A stretch of DNA of 64,000 bases from an uncultured Christensenellaceae bacterium (lineage in GTDB: Bacteria > Bacillota > Clostridia > Christensenellales > UBA3700). A program made the translations under genes and the position numbers. The notes below the pieces were generated by a model. That model made no database searches and was not told where the DNA came from. It was given only the letters and a program-made list of their open reading frames with translations. Where the stretch lies: the NCBI GenBank assembly GCA_944380285.1, contig CALWGZ010000009.1, positions 1 to 64,000 of the forward strand, written 5' to 3'. This document shows, in pieces, positions 34,870 to 44,429 of this stretch (positions are counted from its first letter, which is position 1; every line of letters begins with the position of its first letter).

Positions 34870-36072
34870 ATGAATGCGTTTTACAAGTTTTACTGCAGAG
34901 TGTTCCAAAAGACGATGAAGCTCGTCTCGCCGCTGCTGCCTTGGCGTGAGCCGCAATTGCTCGCCCCGGAGGGCGGAGCGGAAGGGCTCGGCGCAATGAT
35001 CAAGGGCAAGTACCGCAAGGTGCTTGTCGTCACCGGTCCCAACGTGTTCAAAAAGGGATTGGCGGACGGTTTGCTCCGCGGGTTCGACAGCGCCGGCGTC
35101 AAGTACGAGCTGTTCAACCGCGTGGTCAACAACCCGACGATCGATAACATCGAAGAGGCGTTCACCGTCTATCGCAACGGCGAGTGCGACGCGATCGTCG
35201 CTTTGGGCGGCGGTTCGCCGATGGACCTCGCGAAGGTGGTCGGAGCGCGCGCCGCGCGTCCCGAAAAGAAGGTCAAGCAGATGAAGGGCTTGCTCAAGAT
35301 CCGCAAGCGCATCCCCGACCTGTATGCGATCCCGACGACCGCGGGGTCGGGCAGCGAGACCACTCTCGCCGCCGTCGTGAGCGACAGCGAGACGCACGAG
35401 AAGTATGCGATCAACGACGTGTCGCTCATCCCGAGATATGCGATCCTCGACCCCAAGATGACGGTCGGGCTTCCGCCGCAGACGACCGCGACGACCGGCA
35501 TTGACGCGTTGACGCACGCGGTCGAGGCGTACATCGGCGGCAGCAACACCAAGCTGACGCGCACGAGGGCGGAGCAGGCGGTCAAGCTGATCTTTGACAA
35601 TTTGAAGAAAGCGTATGACGACGGCGCCGACATAGAGGCGCGCACGAATATGCAAAAGGCATCCTACTATGCGGGCGTGGCGTTCACGCGCGCATACGTC
35701 GGCTATGTGCACGCGCTCGCCCACGCGCTGGGAGGCTTTTACGGCACGCCGCACGGGCTTGCCAATGCGGTGCTACTGCCGGTCGTACTCGAATATTACG
35801 GCAAGAGCGCGGCAAAGCCGCTCGCACGGCTCGCCGACATCGTCGGTGTGGGCGCGGGCGACGACGAGGAGACAAAGGCGGCGAAGTTCGTCGCCAAGAT
35901 CAGGGAGATGAACGCGGAGATGGGCATCCCGACCGCGATCGAGGGCATCAAGCCCGATGACATCCCGCTGATGGCGGACAGGGCGTTCAAGGAGGCTTGC
36001 CCGCTCTATCCCGTCCCCGAGATCCTGGACAGACCGCAGCTTGAAGAGCTGTATCGGATGATCGCCGGATGA
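34870..36072 (+). CDS. Iron-containing alcohol dehydrogenase
   Basis: 400 residues, group III ADH fold. NAD(P) region GGGSPMDLAKVVG near 116; TAGSGSETT; the iron-binding set TTGIDALTHAVEAY (Asp, His) and HALAHALGGFYGTPHGLANA (two His) is intact. Substrate (alcohol, lactaldehyde, butanol) cannot be told. An unusual ~25-residue N-terminal addition (NAFYKFYCRVFQKTMKLVSP) is similar to that of clostridial homologues. The stop overlaps the next start by 4 nt. Confidence 0.9.
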   Translation: MNAFYKFYCRVFQKTMKLVSPLLPWREPQLLAPEGGAEGLGAMIKGKYRKVLVVTGPNVFKKGLADGLLRGFDSAGVKYELFNRVVNNPTIDNIEEAFTVYRNGECDAIVALGGGSPMDLAKVVGARAARPEKKVKQMKGLLKIRKRIPDLYAIPTTAGSGSETTLAAVVSDSETHEKYAINDVSLIPRYAILDPKMTVGLPPQTTATTGIDALTHAVEAYIGGSNTKLTRTRAEQAVKLIFDNLKKAYDDGADIEARTNMQKASYYAGVAFTRAYVGYVHALAHALGGFYGTPHGLANAVLLPVVLEYYGKSAAKPLARLADIVGVGAGDDEETKAAKFVAKIREMNAEMGIPTAIEGIKPDDIPLMADRAFKEACPLYPVPEILDRPQLEELYRMIAG

Positions 36073-36689
36073 GAGCGATCGTCGTCGGGGCGGCGGACGA
36101 CTTTGTGCCGTTTTGCAAAGACGAGGGCGATCTCGTGATCGCCGCGGACGCGGGCTGGGCTCAGCCGGGCGTCGCCTCGCTTGCGGACGTCGCGGTCGGC
36201 GATTACGATTCGCTCGGCTATGTGCCGAGCGGCGTCGAGGTCGTCAAACTCAACGTCAGAAAGGACTTCACCGACACATGGGAGGCGGCGATGCTCGCGG
36301 TCGAAAGAGGATGCGACGAACTGCATTTTTATGCGGTGCTCGGCGGCAAACTCGACCATGCGGTCGCAAATCTGCAACTCGGCATTCGGCTTGCCGAAAT
36401 GGGCAAGAGAGCGGTGATGCACGGCAGGGACTGCGACGTCTTTTTCGTTGCGAACGGGTCGCTCGAGGTGGCGGCGGCGCCGGGGAGCCGTGTGTCCGTG
36501 TTCTCGTTCGGCGAGAGCAAAGGGGTGTCGCTGAAGGGGTTTGAATACGAATTGGAGGACGCAGCGCTCGGCTTCGACTTTGCGCTCGGAGTGAGCAACG
36601 CGACCGTCGCAAAGACGGCTCGCGTCACCGTCGAAAGGGGCGCGCTTGCGGTATTTGTATATGAAAAAAGCGGTAATATTCGATCTTGA
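36069..36689 (+). CDS. Thiamine pyrophosphokinase
   Basis: 206 residues. Seen: AADAGWAQPG, VGDYDSLG (GDfDS motif, metal/ATP), KDFTDTWEA (KD.TD), LGGKLDHAVANLQL (GGR.DH variant), and a thiamine-binding C-terminal barrel (GVSNATVAKTARVTVERG). Transfers pyrophosphate from ATP to thiamine. Overlaps the ADH gene by 4 nt and the HAD gene by 29 nt, so it is embedded in the same transcript. In many Clostridia it sits after rsgA/rpe; that context is absent here. Confidence 0.88.
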   Translation: MRAIVVGAADDFVPFCKDEGDLVIAADAGWAQPGVASLADVAVGDYDSLGYVPSGVEVVKLNVRKDFTDTWEAAMLAVERGCDELHFYAVLGGKLDHAVANLQLGIRLAEMGKRAVMHGRDCDVFFVANGSLEVAAAPGSRVSVFSFGESKGVSLKGFEYELEDAALGFDFALGVSNATVAKTARVTVERGALAVFVYEKSGNIRS

Positions 36690-37323
36690 CGGCACGCTTT
36701 TGAACACCATCGCGGACATCGCCAACGCGGTCAATTCCGCGCTGTGGGAGAACGGGCTGCCCTATCGCTCGATCGACGAGGTCAGGCGCTTTGTCGGCAA
36801 CGGCGCGCGCAAGCTCATCGAGAGATGCGTCGAGGACGATCCGTCCAAGTACGACTCGGTGATGAGGGCGTTCGAGAGCATTTACGGCGAGGACTGTCTC
36901 AATCAGACAAGGCCGTACACGGGCGTCATGCAGCTGCTGCGCCGTTTGAAGGAAGAGGGCTACGCGCTCGGCGTGCTGTCCAACAAGCCCGACTTTGCGG
37001 TCGGCAAGATCTGCCGCCACTTCTTCGGCGGCATGCTCGACTTTGCGGTCGGGCAAAAGGACGGCGTCAAGGGCAAGCCCGACCCGACGCTGCTGCTCAA
37101 AGAGCTGGACGCGATCGGCGCGGACAAGGGCGCGACCGTCTATGTCGGAGACGGCGAGACGGACGTCGCGTGCGCCGCGGCGGCGGGCGTCGCGTTCGTG
37201 GGAGTGGATTGGGGCTATCGATCCGAACATCAATTGCGCGAGGCGGGCGCGGAGAAGATCGCCTGCTGCGCACAAGAACTTTACAGACTGATCGCAGTCG
37301 CCTGCGGCAGTGAGGAGGAATAA
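36661..37323 (+). CDS. HAD-family phosphatase (phosphoglycolate phosphatase-like)
   Basis: 220 residues from ATG 36661. HAD motif I FDLDGTLLNT, motif II LSNKP, motif III KGKPDP, motif IV YVGDGETDV; cap domain inserted after motif I (C1 type). Gph/PpaX-like size. Start inside the thiamine pyrophosphokinase gene (29-nt overlap). No specific substrate is inferable; typical clearing of 2-phosphoglycolate or pyrophosphate is possible. Confidence 0.88.
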   Translation: MKKAVIFDLDGTLLNTIADIANAVNSALWENGLPYRSIDEVRRFVGNGARKLIERCVEDDPSKYDSVMRAFESIYGEDCLNQTRPYTGVMQLLRRLKEEGYALGVLSNKPDFAVGKICRHFFGGMLDFAVGQKDGVKGKPDPTLLLKELDAIGADKGATVYVGDGETDVACAAAAGVAFVGVDWGYRSEHQLREAGAEKIACCAQELYRLIAVACGSEEE

Positions 37324-37324
37324 T

Positions 37325-39520
37325 ATGGCAGAAAAGGACTTGTTCGACAAGGTCAAGCCGCTCGGGTACTACCGCGCGGTCAGCAGAAAGGGAGGCGTGA
37401 TGTCTGCGATCGCGCTCGCCGGAGTCTTCTTCATCTTGCACTACATCTTCGACAACTACATCTACGGCAACGTGCTCGAGACGATCGCGTCGATGGAGAC
37501 GGTGTTCTATGTGCTCGCCGGCGTCATCGGCGTCGCGGCGCTCGGCTATGCGATCTCGGCAGTGTGGTCGCACAAGGTCAAGGGCTTGGACACCGCGCTG
37601 CTCGTGCTCGTCTTTGCGGACATAATGGTCATCATCCAAAAGCTCATCGTCGACAAGAACGTGCTCAACAAAATGCAGCCGCTGTTCTACTACATACCGC
37701 TCGCGGTCGCGGTCGTGCTGACGGTGATCAGGTGGTTCAGATACAAGCCCGAGTTCAACCGCATCGTCGACACCAAGCCGATGCCGACCGCGGGCTTCAA
37801 GACATACTACAAGCTGATGTTCTCGCGTCCGTCAACCTATGCGGCGGCGGTCGTCACCGCGGTGGTGATGGTCGCGTTCATCGTCACCGAGAAGAAGGGC
37901 TGGTTCGGCTTCACCGCCGTCAATACCGCGGCGAGCCAAAAGATGTATCAGATCTTGACCGTGGGCGCGGTGATCGCGGCGGTGTTCTACATCGCGAGCC
38001 TCGTCGCGCGTCTCGTCTACAAGAACGTCGACTTCTGCGACACGATCGCGATGAACACGGTCGTGATCGCGATCGCGATGCTTGTGAGGCTTGCGTTCGC
38101 TCATGCGGTCGCCGACATCGTCGTCGCGATAGTTTTGGTCGTGTGCGCGGTCGCGATGCAGGTCATCCTCGCACTGAGGACGGTCGACGTGCGCAAAGTG
38201 CTCTATGTCGAAGAGGGCGCCGAGGAGAGAGAAAAGGCGGAGAAAGAGGCGAAGAAAGCCAAGAAGGATGACGCGGTCATCGCGGTCATACCGCCCGCAG
38301 CGGTCGCCGCGGAGCCGGCAGATCTGTCCGAACTCGAGCGCAGAGTGACCGAGACGGAGAGGGTCGGAGGATTTTTGATGCGCAACGCCGAGCGTACGAT
38401 GTCGCTGATCGACGAGGAGAGGTCGCTGCGCGAGCGCCGCGTCGTCACCGTCGTAGAGAGCGCGCCGCACGCCGCCGAGAGCGACAGAGAGGCGTTCTTG
38501 ATGCGCAAGGCGGAGCAGCTCGAATCCAAGGTCGAATATCTGATGACGGAGCTGAACGCACTCAAAGAGAGGGTGGCGGAACTCGAAGCGAGACCTGTCG
38601 CCGTCGTCGCCCAGCCCGAGCCGCAGCCGCAGCCCGAAGAGGCGGCTGAAGAGGGATACGAAGAGTTCGAGCGCGAGCGCGAGTCGGTCAATTGGATAGA
38701 GACAGAGGCGAAGACGCGCCGCGCCAAGCCGCGCTATACGTTCGACCTCAAATTGAGGCTGGCGGACGAGAACGTCAAGGGCTTTTACAGCGACATCAAG
38801 AATGCGCTGCTTTCCTACGGCATGCACAGCCGCATGAGCCGCCACAAGGAGAACTTCAACAAGGGGCGCAATCAGATCGCGCGCATGGCGATCAACGGCA
38901 AGACGCTCAAAGTCTATTTGGCAATCGACCCGAACACGCTCGACCCCAAGATCTATCACCACAAGGACGTCAGCGACAAGAAGGGCGTCGCCGATCTGCC
39001 GACGATGATCAACGTGCGTTCGGGGCTTGCGGTGCGCAAGATCAAGGCGCTCATCGACCGCATCGCCGAAGAGCTGGTCATCAAACCCAAGAAGTACGAG
39101 CCGGTCGACTTTGCCAAGGACCTCACGCTCGACGGCTTCACGACGGTGGAGCGCAAGGGCTACGGCTATATGGTCAAGGACGCCGCGACGCGCGCGCAGG
39201 CGGATGAGATCCCCGATGACTTCGCGACCAACGCGGTCGAATACATCTACGCCGAAAAGAGGGCGGAGAGGTTCATCAAGACAAAGGTCACGCTCGACCA
39301 GCTCGAGGACAAGTTCGAGGACGGCGCGACGATCGACATCGACGCGATCCGCGACAAGGGGCTTGCGTCCGCGCCCAATTCAAATTGGCTGTCCGTCGCG
39401 GCGAGCGACAGGCTGGGCAAGAAGTTCCACGTCTACGCCAACGAGTACACCGTCAGCGCGGCAAAGATGATCTGCGTCGCCGGCGGCGAGGCGTACATGA
39501 TCCTTCAACCGGAGAATTGA
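37325..39520 (+). CDS. Membrane protein with C-terminal uL15-like domain
   Basis: 731 residues from ATG 37325 (GGAGG 6 nt before). Eight or so membrane helices between ~25 and 285 (IALAGVFFILHYIF, VFYVLAGVIGVAALGYAI, LFYYIPLAVAVVLTVIRWF ..), then a charged coiled coil (~300-430), then a domain around 455-600 found in clostridial proteins (FYSDIKNALLSYGMHSRMSR, KTLKVYLAIDPNTLDPKIYH). The last ~75 residues (VTLDQLEDKFEDGATIDIDA, FHVYANEYTVSAAKMICVAG) resemble the C-terminal half of ribosomal protein uL15. Function unknown; not a ribosomal protein by size or topology. Confidence 0.75.
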   Translation: MAEKDLFDKVKPLGYYRAVSRKGGVMSAIALAGVFFILHYIFDNYIYGNVLETIASMETVFYVLAGVIGVAALGYAISAVWSHKVKGLDTALLVLVFADIMVIIQKLIVDKNVLNKMQPLFYYIPLAVAVVLTVIRWFRYKPEFNRIVDTKPMPTAGFKTYYKLMFSRPSTYAAAVVTAVVMVAFIVTEKKGWFGFTAVNTAASQKMYQILTVGAVIAAVFYIASLVARLVYKNVDFCDTIAMNTVVIAIAMLVRLAFAHAVADIVVAIVLVVCAVAMQVILALRTVDVRKVLYVEEGAEEREKAEKEAKKAKKDDAVIAVIPPAAVAAEPADLSELERRVTETERVGGFLMRNAERTMSLIDEERSLRERRVVTVVESAPHAAESDREAFLMRKAEQLESKVEYLMTELNALKERVAELEARPVAVVAQPEPQPQPEEAAEEGYEEFERERESVNWIETEAKTRRAKPRYTFDLKLRLADENVKGFYSDIKNALLSYGMHSRMSRHKENFNKGRNQIARMAINGKTLKVYLAIDPNTLDPKIYHHKDVSDKKGVADLPTMINVRSGLAVRKIKALIDRIAEELVIKPKKYEPVDFAKDLTLDGFTTVERKGYGYMVKDAATRAQADEIPDDFATNAVEYIYAEKRAERFIKTKVTLDQLEDKFEDGATIDIDAIRDKGLASAPNSNWLSVAASDRLGKKFHVYANEYTVSAAKMICVAGGEAYMILQPEN

Positions 39521-39522
39521 CG

Positions 39523-41103
39523 ATGAAGAGATATCGCATTGTGCCGCTGCCTTCGTCCGTCGAGTACGGCGACGCGGAATTTGAGTTCGGCAAGGTCGCG
39601 CTCGAAGGAGAGGGCTTTGAGGAGAGATATCTTACTCGGATGCTGTTGCCGGAGGCGGAGTTCGTGCGCCCCGAAGAGGCGGACGAAAAGACACTCGTCG
39701 TGTCCCGTCACAGGAACGGCGCACTGCCCGACGAGGGCTGCGAGATCAGGATAAAGGGAGGCAGAGTCGACATCGCGTGCGGCGCAAAGGGCTTGCTTTA
39801 CGCCTACGTCACGCTTGCGCAGATCTTGGAGCAGGCGGACGGCAAGGTGCGCGACGTGTTCGTCAAGGACAGCCCTCTGTGCAAATATCGCGGCATGATG
39901 CTCGACACCGCGCGCTACTTCATTCCCGTCGACGACGTGCGCAGGATGGCGGATCTGTGCGTGCTGCACAAGCTCAACGCGATACATCTGCACCTGACCG
40001 ACGATCAGGGGTGGCGGCTGGAGAGCGACGCCTATCCCAAACTTCATCGCAAGGGCAGCCGCCGCAGTCACACAAACTTCGACCGCAAACCGCACGAGGG
40101 CTACTACACCAAGGCGGAGATGCGCGGCATATTGCAATATTGCGCGGAGCGCAACATCGCGGTGATGCCCGAGATAGATATGCCGGGGCATATGCGTGCG
40201 GCGCTCGCGTGCTATCCCGAATTGGGATGTTTCGGCAGGCAGCTGCCCGTCGCGACGCACAGCGGCGTAAAGCACGACATTTTGTGCGCGGGCAAGGAGA
40301 GCACGTTTGACTTCGTGTTCCGCGTTTTGGACGAGGTGGCGGAGCTGTTCCGAGGCTACACCGAATATATCCACATCGGCGGCGACGAGGCGCCCAAGAT
40401 GCGTTGGGACATCTGCCCCGACTGCCGCAAACGTATGCTCAAAGAGGGACTTGCCGACAGCGAACGGCTTCAAGGATGGTTCATGAAGCGCGTTGCCGAG
40501 CACGTCGTCGGGCTGGGGTTCAAGCCCGTGGTCTGGAACGAGGCGTGCATGAAGGGCGTTATGCCGTCGGACACCGTTTGGCAATTCTGGCATACGGACG
40601 GCATAAGCGCGGAGGAGACATATGCGGACGCCAACGCGACCGGCGGGATGATCAATTCCGATTCCGCGTACGCCTATCTCGACCTTCCGTACGGGCAGAT
40701 CAGCCTCAAAAAGAGTTATGAGTTCGAGCCAAAGCCCAAGGCGCTTTCCGAGGGCAAGGCGCTGGGCGGCGAAATGCAGCTTTGGGGGGAATATATCCCA
40801 GACCAAAAGACGCGGCTCAAACGCTGTCTGCCGCGTTCGTGCGCGCTTGCGGAGAAGATGTGGAGCGCCGCCGAAAGCGGATACGGAGACTTCCGCGACA
40901 GGCTCGAAGCGTTCGAGGACTTCCTCGAAGAAAGGCATTTCGAGGGAGAGGACAACGAGAAGGTCTACGATCCCGACAAGGCGCGCGGCACGCTGCAAAA
41001 GCTGTGGTTCGAGCGCCGTCAGCTGCATTGGGAAGGACTGCACAATCTGATCGACGACGCGAGAGTCGCGAAAAAATACAACACCGACAAGACATCAAAG
41101 TGA
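39523..41103 (+). CDS. Beta-N-acetylhexosaminidase, GH20
   Basis: 526 residues. N-terminal GH20b-like domain (~1-115) then the TIM barrel: YRGMMLDTARYFIPVDDVRR, HLHLTDDQGWRLE, MPEIDMPGHMRAAL, and HIGGDEAPKMRW with the catalytic Asp288-Glu289 pair. Cleaves terminal GlcNAc/GalNAc from glycans or peptidoglycan fragments with substrate-assisted retention. No signal peptide, so it is probably cytoplasmic and acts on imported oligosaccharides. GGAGAA before the ATG, 2 nt after the preceding stop. Confidence 0.95.
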   Translation: MKRYRIVPLPSSVEYGDAEFEFGKVALEGEGFEERYLTRMLLPEAEFVRPEEADEKTLVVSRHRNGALPDEGCEIRIKGGRVDIACGAKGLLYAYVTLAQILEQADGKVRDVFVKDSPLCKYRGMMLDTARYFIPVDDVRRMADLCVLHKLNAIHLHLTDDQGWRLESDAYPKLHRKGSRRSHTNFDRKPHEGYYTKAEMRGILQYCAERNIAVMPEIDMPGHMRAALACYPELGCFGRQLPVATHSGVKHDILCAGKESTFDFVFRVLDEVAELFRGYTEYIHIGGDEAPKMRWDICPDCRKRMLKEGLADSERLQGWFMKRVAEHVVGLGFKPVVWNEACMKGVMPSDTVWQFWHTDGISAEETYADANATGGMINSDSAYAYLDLPYGQISLKKSYEFEPKPKALSEGKALGGEMQLWGEYIPDQKTRLKRCLPRSCALAEKMWSAAESGYGDFRDRLEAFEDFLEERHFEGEDNEKVYDPDKARGTLQKLWFERRQLHWEGLHNLIDDARVAKKYNTDKTSK

Positions 41104-41122
41104 CCCACCGGGGTATCGGCAA

Positions 41123-43684
41123 ATGAAAGAAAACAAAGCCGCACAAAAACTCGCCAAGGCGAGGGCAAGGCACAAACACAAGAGGGATTCCCTCAAATTG
41201 AAAATGGCGGAAAGGATCTATCCTTCCGTCGAGACGGGGTTGAGTTCGGCGCAGGTCGAAGACAGGGTCAAGTCGGGGCTTGTCAACACCAAGACTTCGA
41301 CCGGTAGCAAGTCCTATCTGCGCATAGTCGCCGAGAACATCTTCAACTTTTGCAACACCGTCACCATCGCGCTGATGATCCTCTTGATCGCGATAGGCGC
41401 GTGGGATTATGCGATCTCTTCGTGCATCATCCTCATCAACATTGCGATCGGCATTTGGCAGGAGTTCAAAGCCAAGCGCACCGTCGACAGACTGTCGCTG
41501 GTCGGGCGGTCGGTCTGCGACGTCGTCCGCGACGGCAAGCGCACGTCGATCGCGACGCAGGAGCTCGTGCTCGACGACATCTACTATGTCGCCGCAGGCG
41601 CGCAAGTGCCCGCCGATTCCACCGTCAAGAGCGGCGAGATCGAGGTCGACGAATCGATTTTGACGGGCGAATCGCGCCCCGTCCGCAAGAGAGCGGGCGA
41701 CGCGATACTCGCCGGGAGCACGATCCATGCGGGCGAGGCATGCTGTCTTGCGGACAGGGTCGGGCAGGACAGATACATCGAGGGCGTGGCGCGCATAGCA
41801 AAGCGCGTCGGCAAGCCCAAGAGCAAGATCTTTGCGGTGCTCGACTCGTTGATCAAGGGCATCTCGATCGTGCTCGTGATACTCGCGGCGTTCTTGCTGA
41901 TCGCCGAACGCGTCGCGGTCGGCGGACCGTGGAAGGACACGATCATATCGGTGTCGAGCAGCGTGCTGGGCATGATCCCGATCGGCATGTTCCTCTTGAC
42001 GTCGACGGCGCTTGCGGCGTCGGTGCTCAAGATGTCGCGCAAGCACGCGCTTGCCCGCGACCTCTACGGCATCGAGATGCTGGCGAGTGCGGACGTGCTG
42101 CTTCTCGACAAGACGGGGACGATCACCGACGGCAAGCTCGAACTTGTCGAGACGCTTGCGCTCGACGAGACGATATCGGCGCCCGTGCTGCTCAACACGA
42201 TCATGAAGGAGACAAAGGACAGCAAGTCGACCGCAATGGCGCTTTTGCACGGCGCCGGCGAGGCGGAGTCGCTGCCCGTGTCCGATGTGATGAGCTTTTC
42301 GAGCGCGCGCAAATACAGCGCGGTCACGCTCGAGGGCGGCAAGACCTATGTGCTCGGCGCCCCCGATTTTGTAGGCGTGCCGGACGGACAGGTCGCCGAA
42401 TTCATCGCGGCTGCGTCCGAAAAGGGGCGCAGGACGATCTTGCTGTCGTCGTTCGACGGCGCGATCGCCGACATCGACCGCAACAAGACGACGCCGCTCT
42501 TTGTGTTCGCGCTCGAGGACACGCTGCGCGACAACGTCAAGACGACGCTCGATTGGTTCTACGACAGCGAAGTCGACATCAAGATCATCTCGGGCGACGA
42601 CCCGACCACGGTCGGCAACATCGCCGCAAAGGCAGGCATCCGCAACGCCGGGAGCACGTTCAATTGCAACGGCGCGACCGACGATCAGATCGCCGAAAAC
42701 GCCGAAAAGACTGCGGTGTTCGGGCGCATATCGCCGGAGCAGAAGTGCGCGGTCGTCAAGTCTTTGCAACAAAAGGGGCATACCGTCGCGATGATAGGCG
42801 ACGGCGTCAACGACGTCAAGGCGCTCAAACAGGCAGACTGCTCGATCTCGTTCGCCGCAGCAAACGAGGTCGCGCGCAACATCTCGCGCATAGTGCTGAT
42901 GGACAACAACTTTATGACGCTACCGAGCATCGTCCAAGAGGGCAGACAGGTCATAGGCAACGTCGAAAAGGTGTCCGCGCTGTATGTGATGAAGAACATC
43001 TTCGTGATGTTCATGACGCTGCTCTTTGCGATCGTCACGATCGCGACGGGCAGGAGCAGCTATCCGTTCGACACCAAAAAGATGTTGATGATCGAGTTCT
43101 TCGTCATCGGCGTGCCGACGTTCGTGTTCGCGCTGCAACCGACGCGGGCGCGGCCGAAAGGCGACTTTTTGCGCAACATCCTCAAATCCTCACTGCCGGC
43201 GGCGGTGTCGCTCATCTGCGCGACGGGCTTTATGCTGATCCTGACCGCGTGCATAGACGTCCCCGGGACTTACGAAGAGGCGTTCGCGCTCAAAGCGACC
43301 GCGGCGACATACGCGCTGACTATGGCGGGCTTCGTCGCGCTGACCGTGATCAGCATGCCGCCCGACAAATTGCGGCTCGCGACGGTCGCGCTGATGTTCG
43401 GCGTGTCGCTGCTCGCGGCGTATATCGACAAGAACTTCTTGGACGGCACCTTCCTTGCGATGGAGACCTTGCCTGCGGAATATATCGGCTATATCGCCGC
43501 GGCGATGGCGATAGGCTTTGTCACGTTGATGCTGTCGCGCAAGGCGGCGACCGTCATAGACGACAGGTTCGGGGAGAGGATCAAGAACTTCTTTGAATCG
43601 CTCGCGCAGGGCAAACGCCGCAAAAAGAGTAAAGAACGCGATACGGGTAGCAAAAAACAAGGAGAAAAGAAGAGAAATGAGTGA
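41123..43684 (+). CDS. Cation-translocating P-type ATPase
   Basis: 853 residues. TGES actuator loop (SILTGESRPVRKRAGD), DKTGT with phospho-Asp329, KGRRTILLSS, GDGVNDVKALKQAD hinge. Membrane motif GMIPIGMFLLTSTALA before the P domain in place of the PEGLP of Ca-ATPases, so ion specificity is uncertain (Mg/Ca/Mn-type). About ten membrane helices. The C-terminal tail is very basic (GKRRKKSKERDTGSKKQG). 19 nt after the GH20 gene with a weak binding site; overlaps the radC-like gene by 8 nt. Confidence 0.92.
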   Translation: MKENKAAQKLAKARARHKHKRDSLKLKMAERIYPSVETGLSSAQVEDRVKSGLVNTKTSTGSKSYLRIVAENIFNFCNTVTIALMILLIAIGAWDYAISSCIILINIAIGIWQEFKAKRTVDRLSLVGRSVCDVVRDGKRTSIATQELVLDDIYYVAAGAQVPADSTVKSGEIEVDESILTGESRPVRKRAGDAILAGSTIHAGEACCLADRVGQDRYIEGVARIAKRVGKPKSKIFAVLDSLIKGISIVLVILAAFLLIAERVAVGGPWKDTIISVSSSVLGMIPIGMFLLTSTALAASVLKMSRKHALARDLYGIEMLASADVLLLDKTGTITDGKLELVETLALDETISAPVLLNTIMKETKDSKSTAMALLHGAGEAESLPVSDVMSFSSARKYSAVTLEGGKTYVLGAPDFVGVPDGQVAEFIAAASEKGRRTILLSSFDGAIADIDRNKTTPLFVFALEDTLRDNVKTTLDWFYDSEVDIKIISGDDPTTVGNIAAKAGIRNAGSTFNCNGATDDQIAENAEKTAVFGRISPEQKCAVVKSLQQKGHTVAMIGDGVNDVKALKQADCSISFAAANEVARNISRIVLMDNNFMTLPSIVQEGRQVIGNVEKVSALYVMKNIFVMFMTLLFAIVTIATGRSSYPFDTKKMLMIEFFVIGVPTFVFALQPTRARPKGDFLRNILKSSLPAAVSLICATGFMLILTACIDVPGTYEEAFALKATAATYALTMAGFVALTVISMPPDKLRLATVALMFGVSLLAAYIDKNFLDGTFLAMETLPAEYIGYIAAAMAIGFVTLMLSRKAATVIDDRFGERIKNFFESLAQGKRRKKSKERDTGSKKQGEKKRNE

Positions 43685-44429
43685 AGCGCATATGCACGAC
43701 AACCACAGACAGAGGATGCGTGCAAGGATCGCAAAGAACGGGATCCTTTCTCTCGAAGATCACGAGATCCTCGAATATCTGCTCTATCCGTTCGTGCCGC
43801 GCAAGGACACAAATCCGATCGCGCACAACCTGATCGCCAAGTTCGGGTCGTTCGACGCGGTGCTCGGCGCCGACGCGAAGGCGCTGCGATTGGTGCCGAA
43901 CGTGACCGACAATGCGGCGCTGTTTTTGTCGTCTCTGGCGGAGATCACGCACAAGGTCCACAAGCGCGAAATGAGCGACAAGGTGCGCGTCGACACCTAT
44001 GAAAGGGCGGTGGAGTATATGACCGCGGTGCTCGAAGGCGAAAAGAGAGAGAAGATGGTCGCGCTTTTGGTCGACAACGCGGGAAGGGTCAAACAGGCTT
44101 GCGAATTGGGCAGAGGGGGCGAATCCGACTGTCACATCCGAGTCAACGAACTCGTGATGCTGACGCAGAACTTTCGGTGCAACTACGTCTATATCGCCCA
44201 CAACCACCCCGGGATCACCTGTCAGCCGTCATACAGCGACGTCGAGTTCACAAAGTGGGCGATCGCTGCGCTCGAGGTACTCGGCGTCAAATTTCTCGAC
44301 CATATCATCATCGGCAGAGACGGCGCGTACAGCTTCAAGAAGGACGGAGATCTCGAAAGGTTCAAAAGCAGTTATGTCGACTTCATCGACAACGGACAGC
44401 TCACCAACGAACCGAGGCGCGGCAGATGA
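43677..44429 (+). CDS. radC: RadC-family JAB1/MPN protein
   Basis: 250 residues from ATG 43677. N-terminal helix-hairpin-helix region (LSLEDHEILEYLLYPFVPRK, FGSFDAVLGA), then the JAB metal motif AHNHPGITCQPSYSDVEFTK (HxH, Ser, Asp) and VKFLDHIIIG. RadC's role is not settled despite the name. Intact zinc ligands suggest an active metallo-hydrolase. ATGA overlaps on both sides (P-ATPase end, YgjP start). Confidence 0.92.
   Translation: MSEAHMHDNHRQRMRARIAKNGILSLEDHEILEYLLYPFVPRKDTNPIAHNLIAKFGSFDAVLGADAKALRLVPNVTDNAALFLSSLAEITHKVHKREMSDKVRVDTYERAVEYMTAVLEGEKREKMVALLVDNAGRVKQACELGRGGESDCHIRVNELVMLTQNFRCNYVYIAHNHPGITCQPSYSDVEFTKWAIAALEVLGVKFLDHIIIGRDGAYSFKKDGDLERFKSSYVDFIDNGQLTNEPRRGR

Noticed and set aside
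40817..42781. 654-codon frame opposite the P-type ATPase
   Set aside because: Same reason; DKTGT and TGES motifs establish the plus-strand gene.
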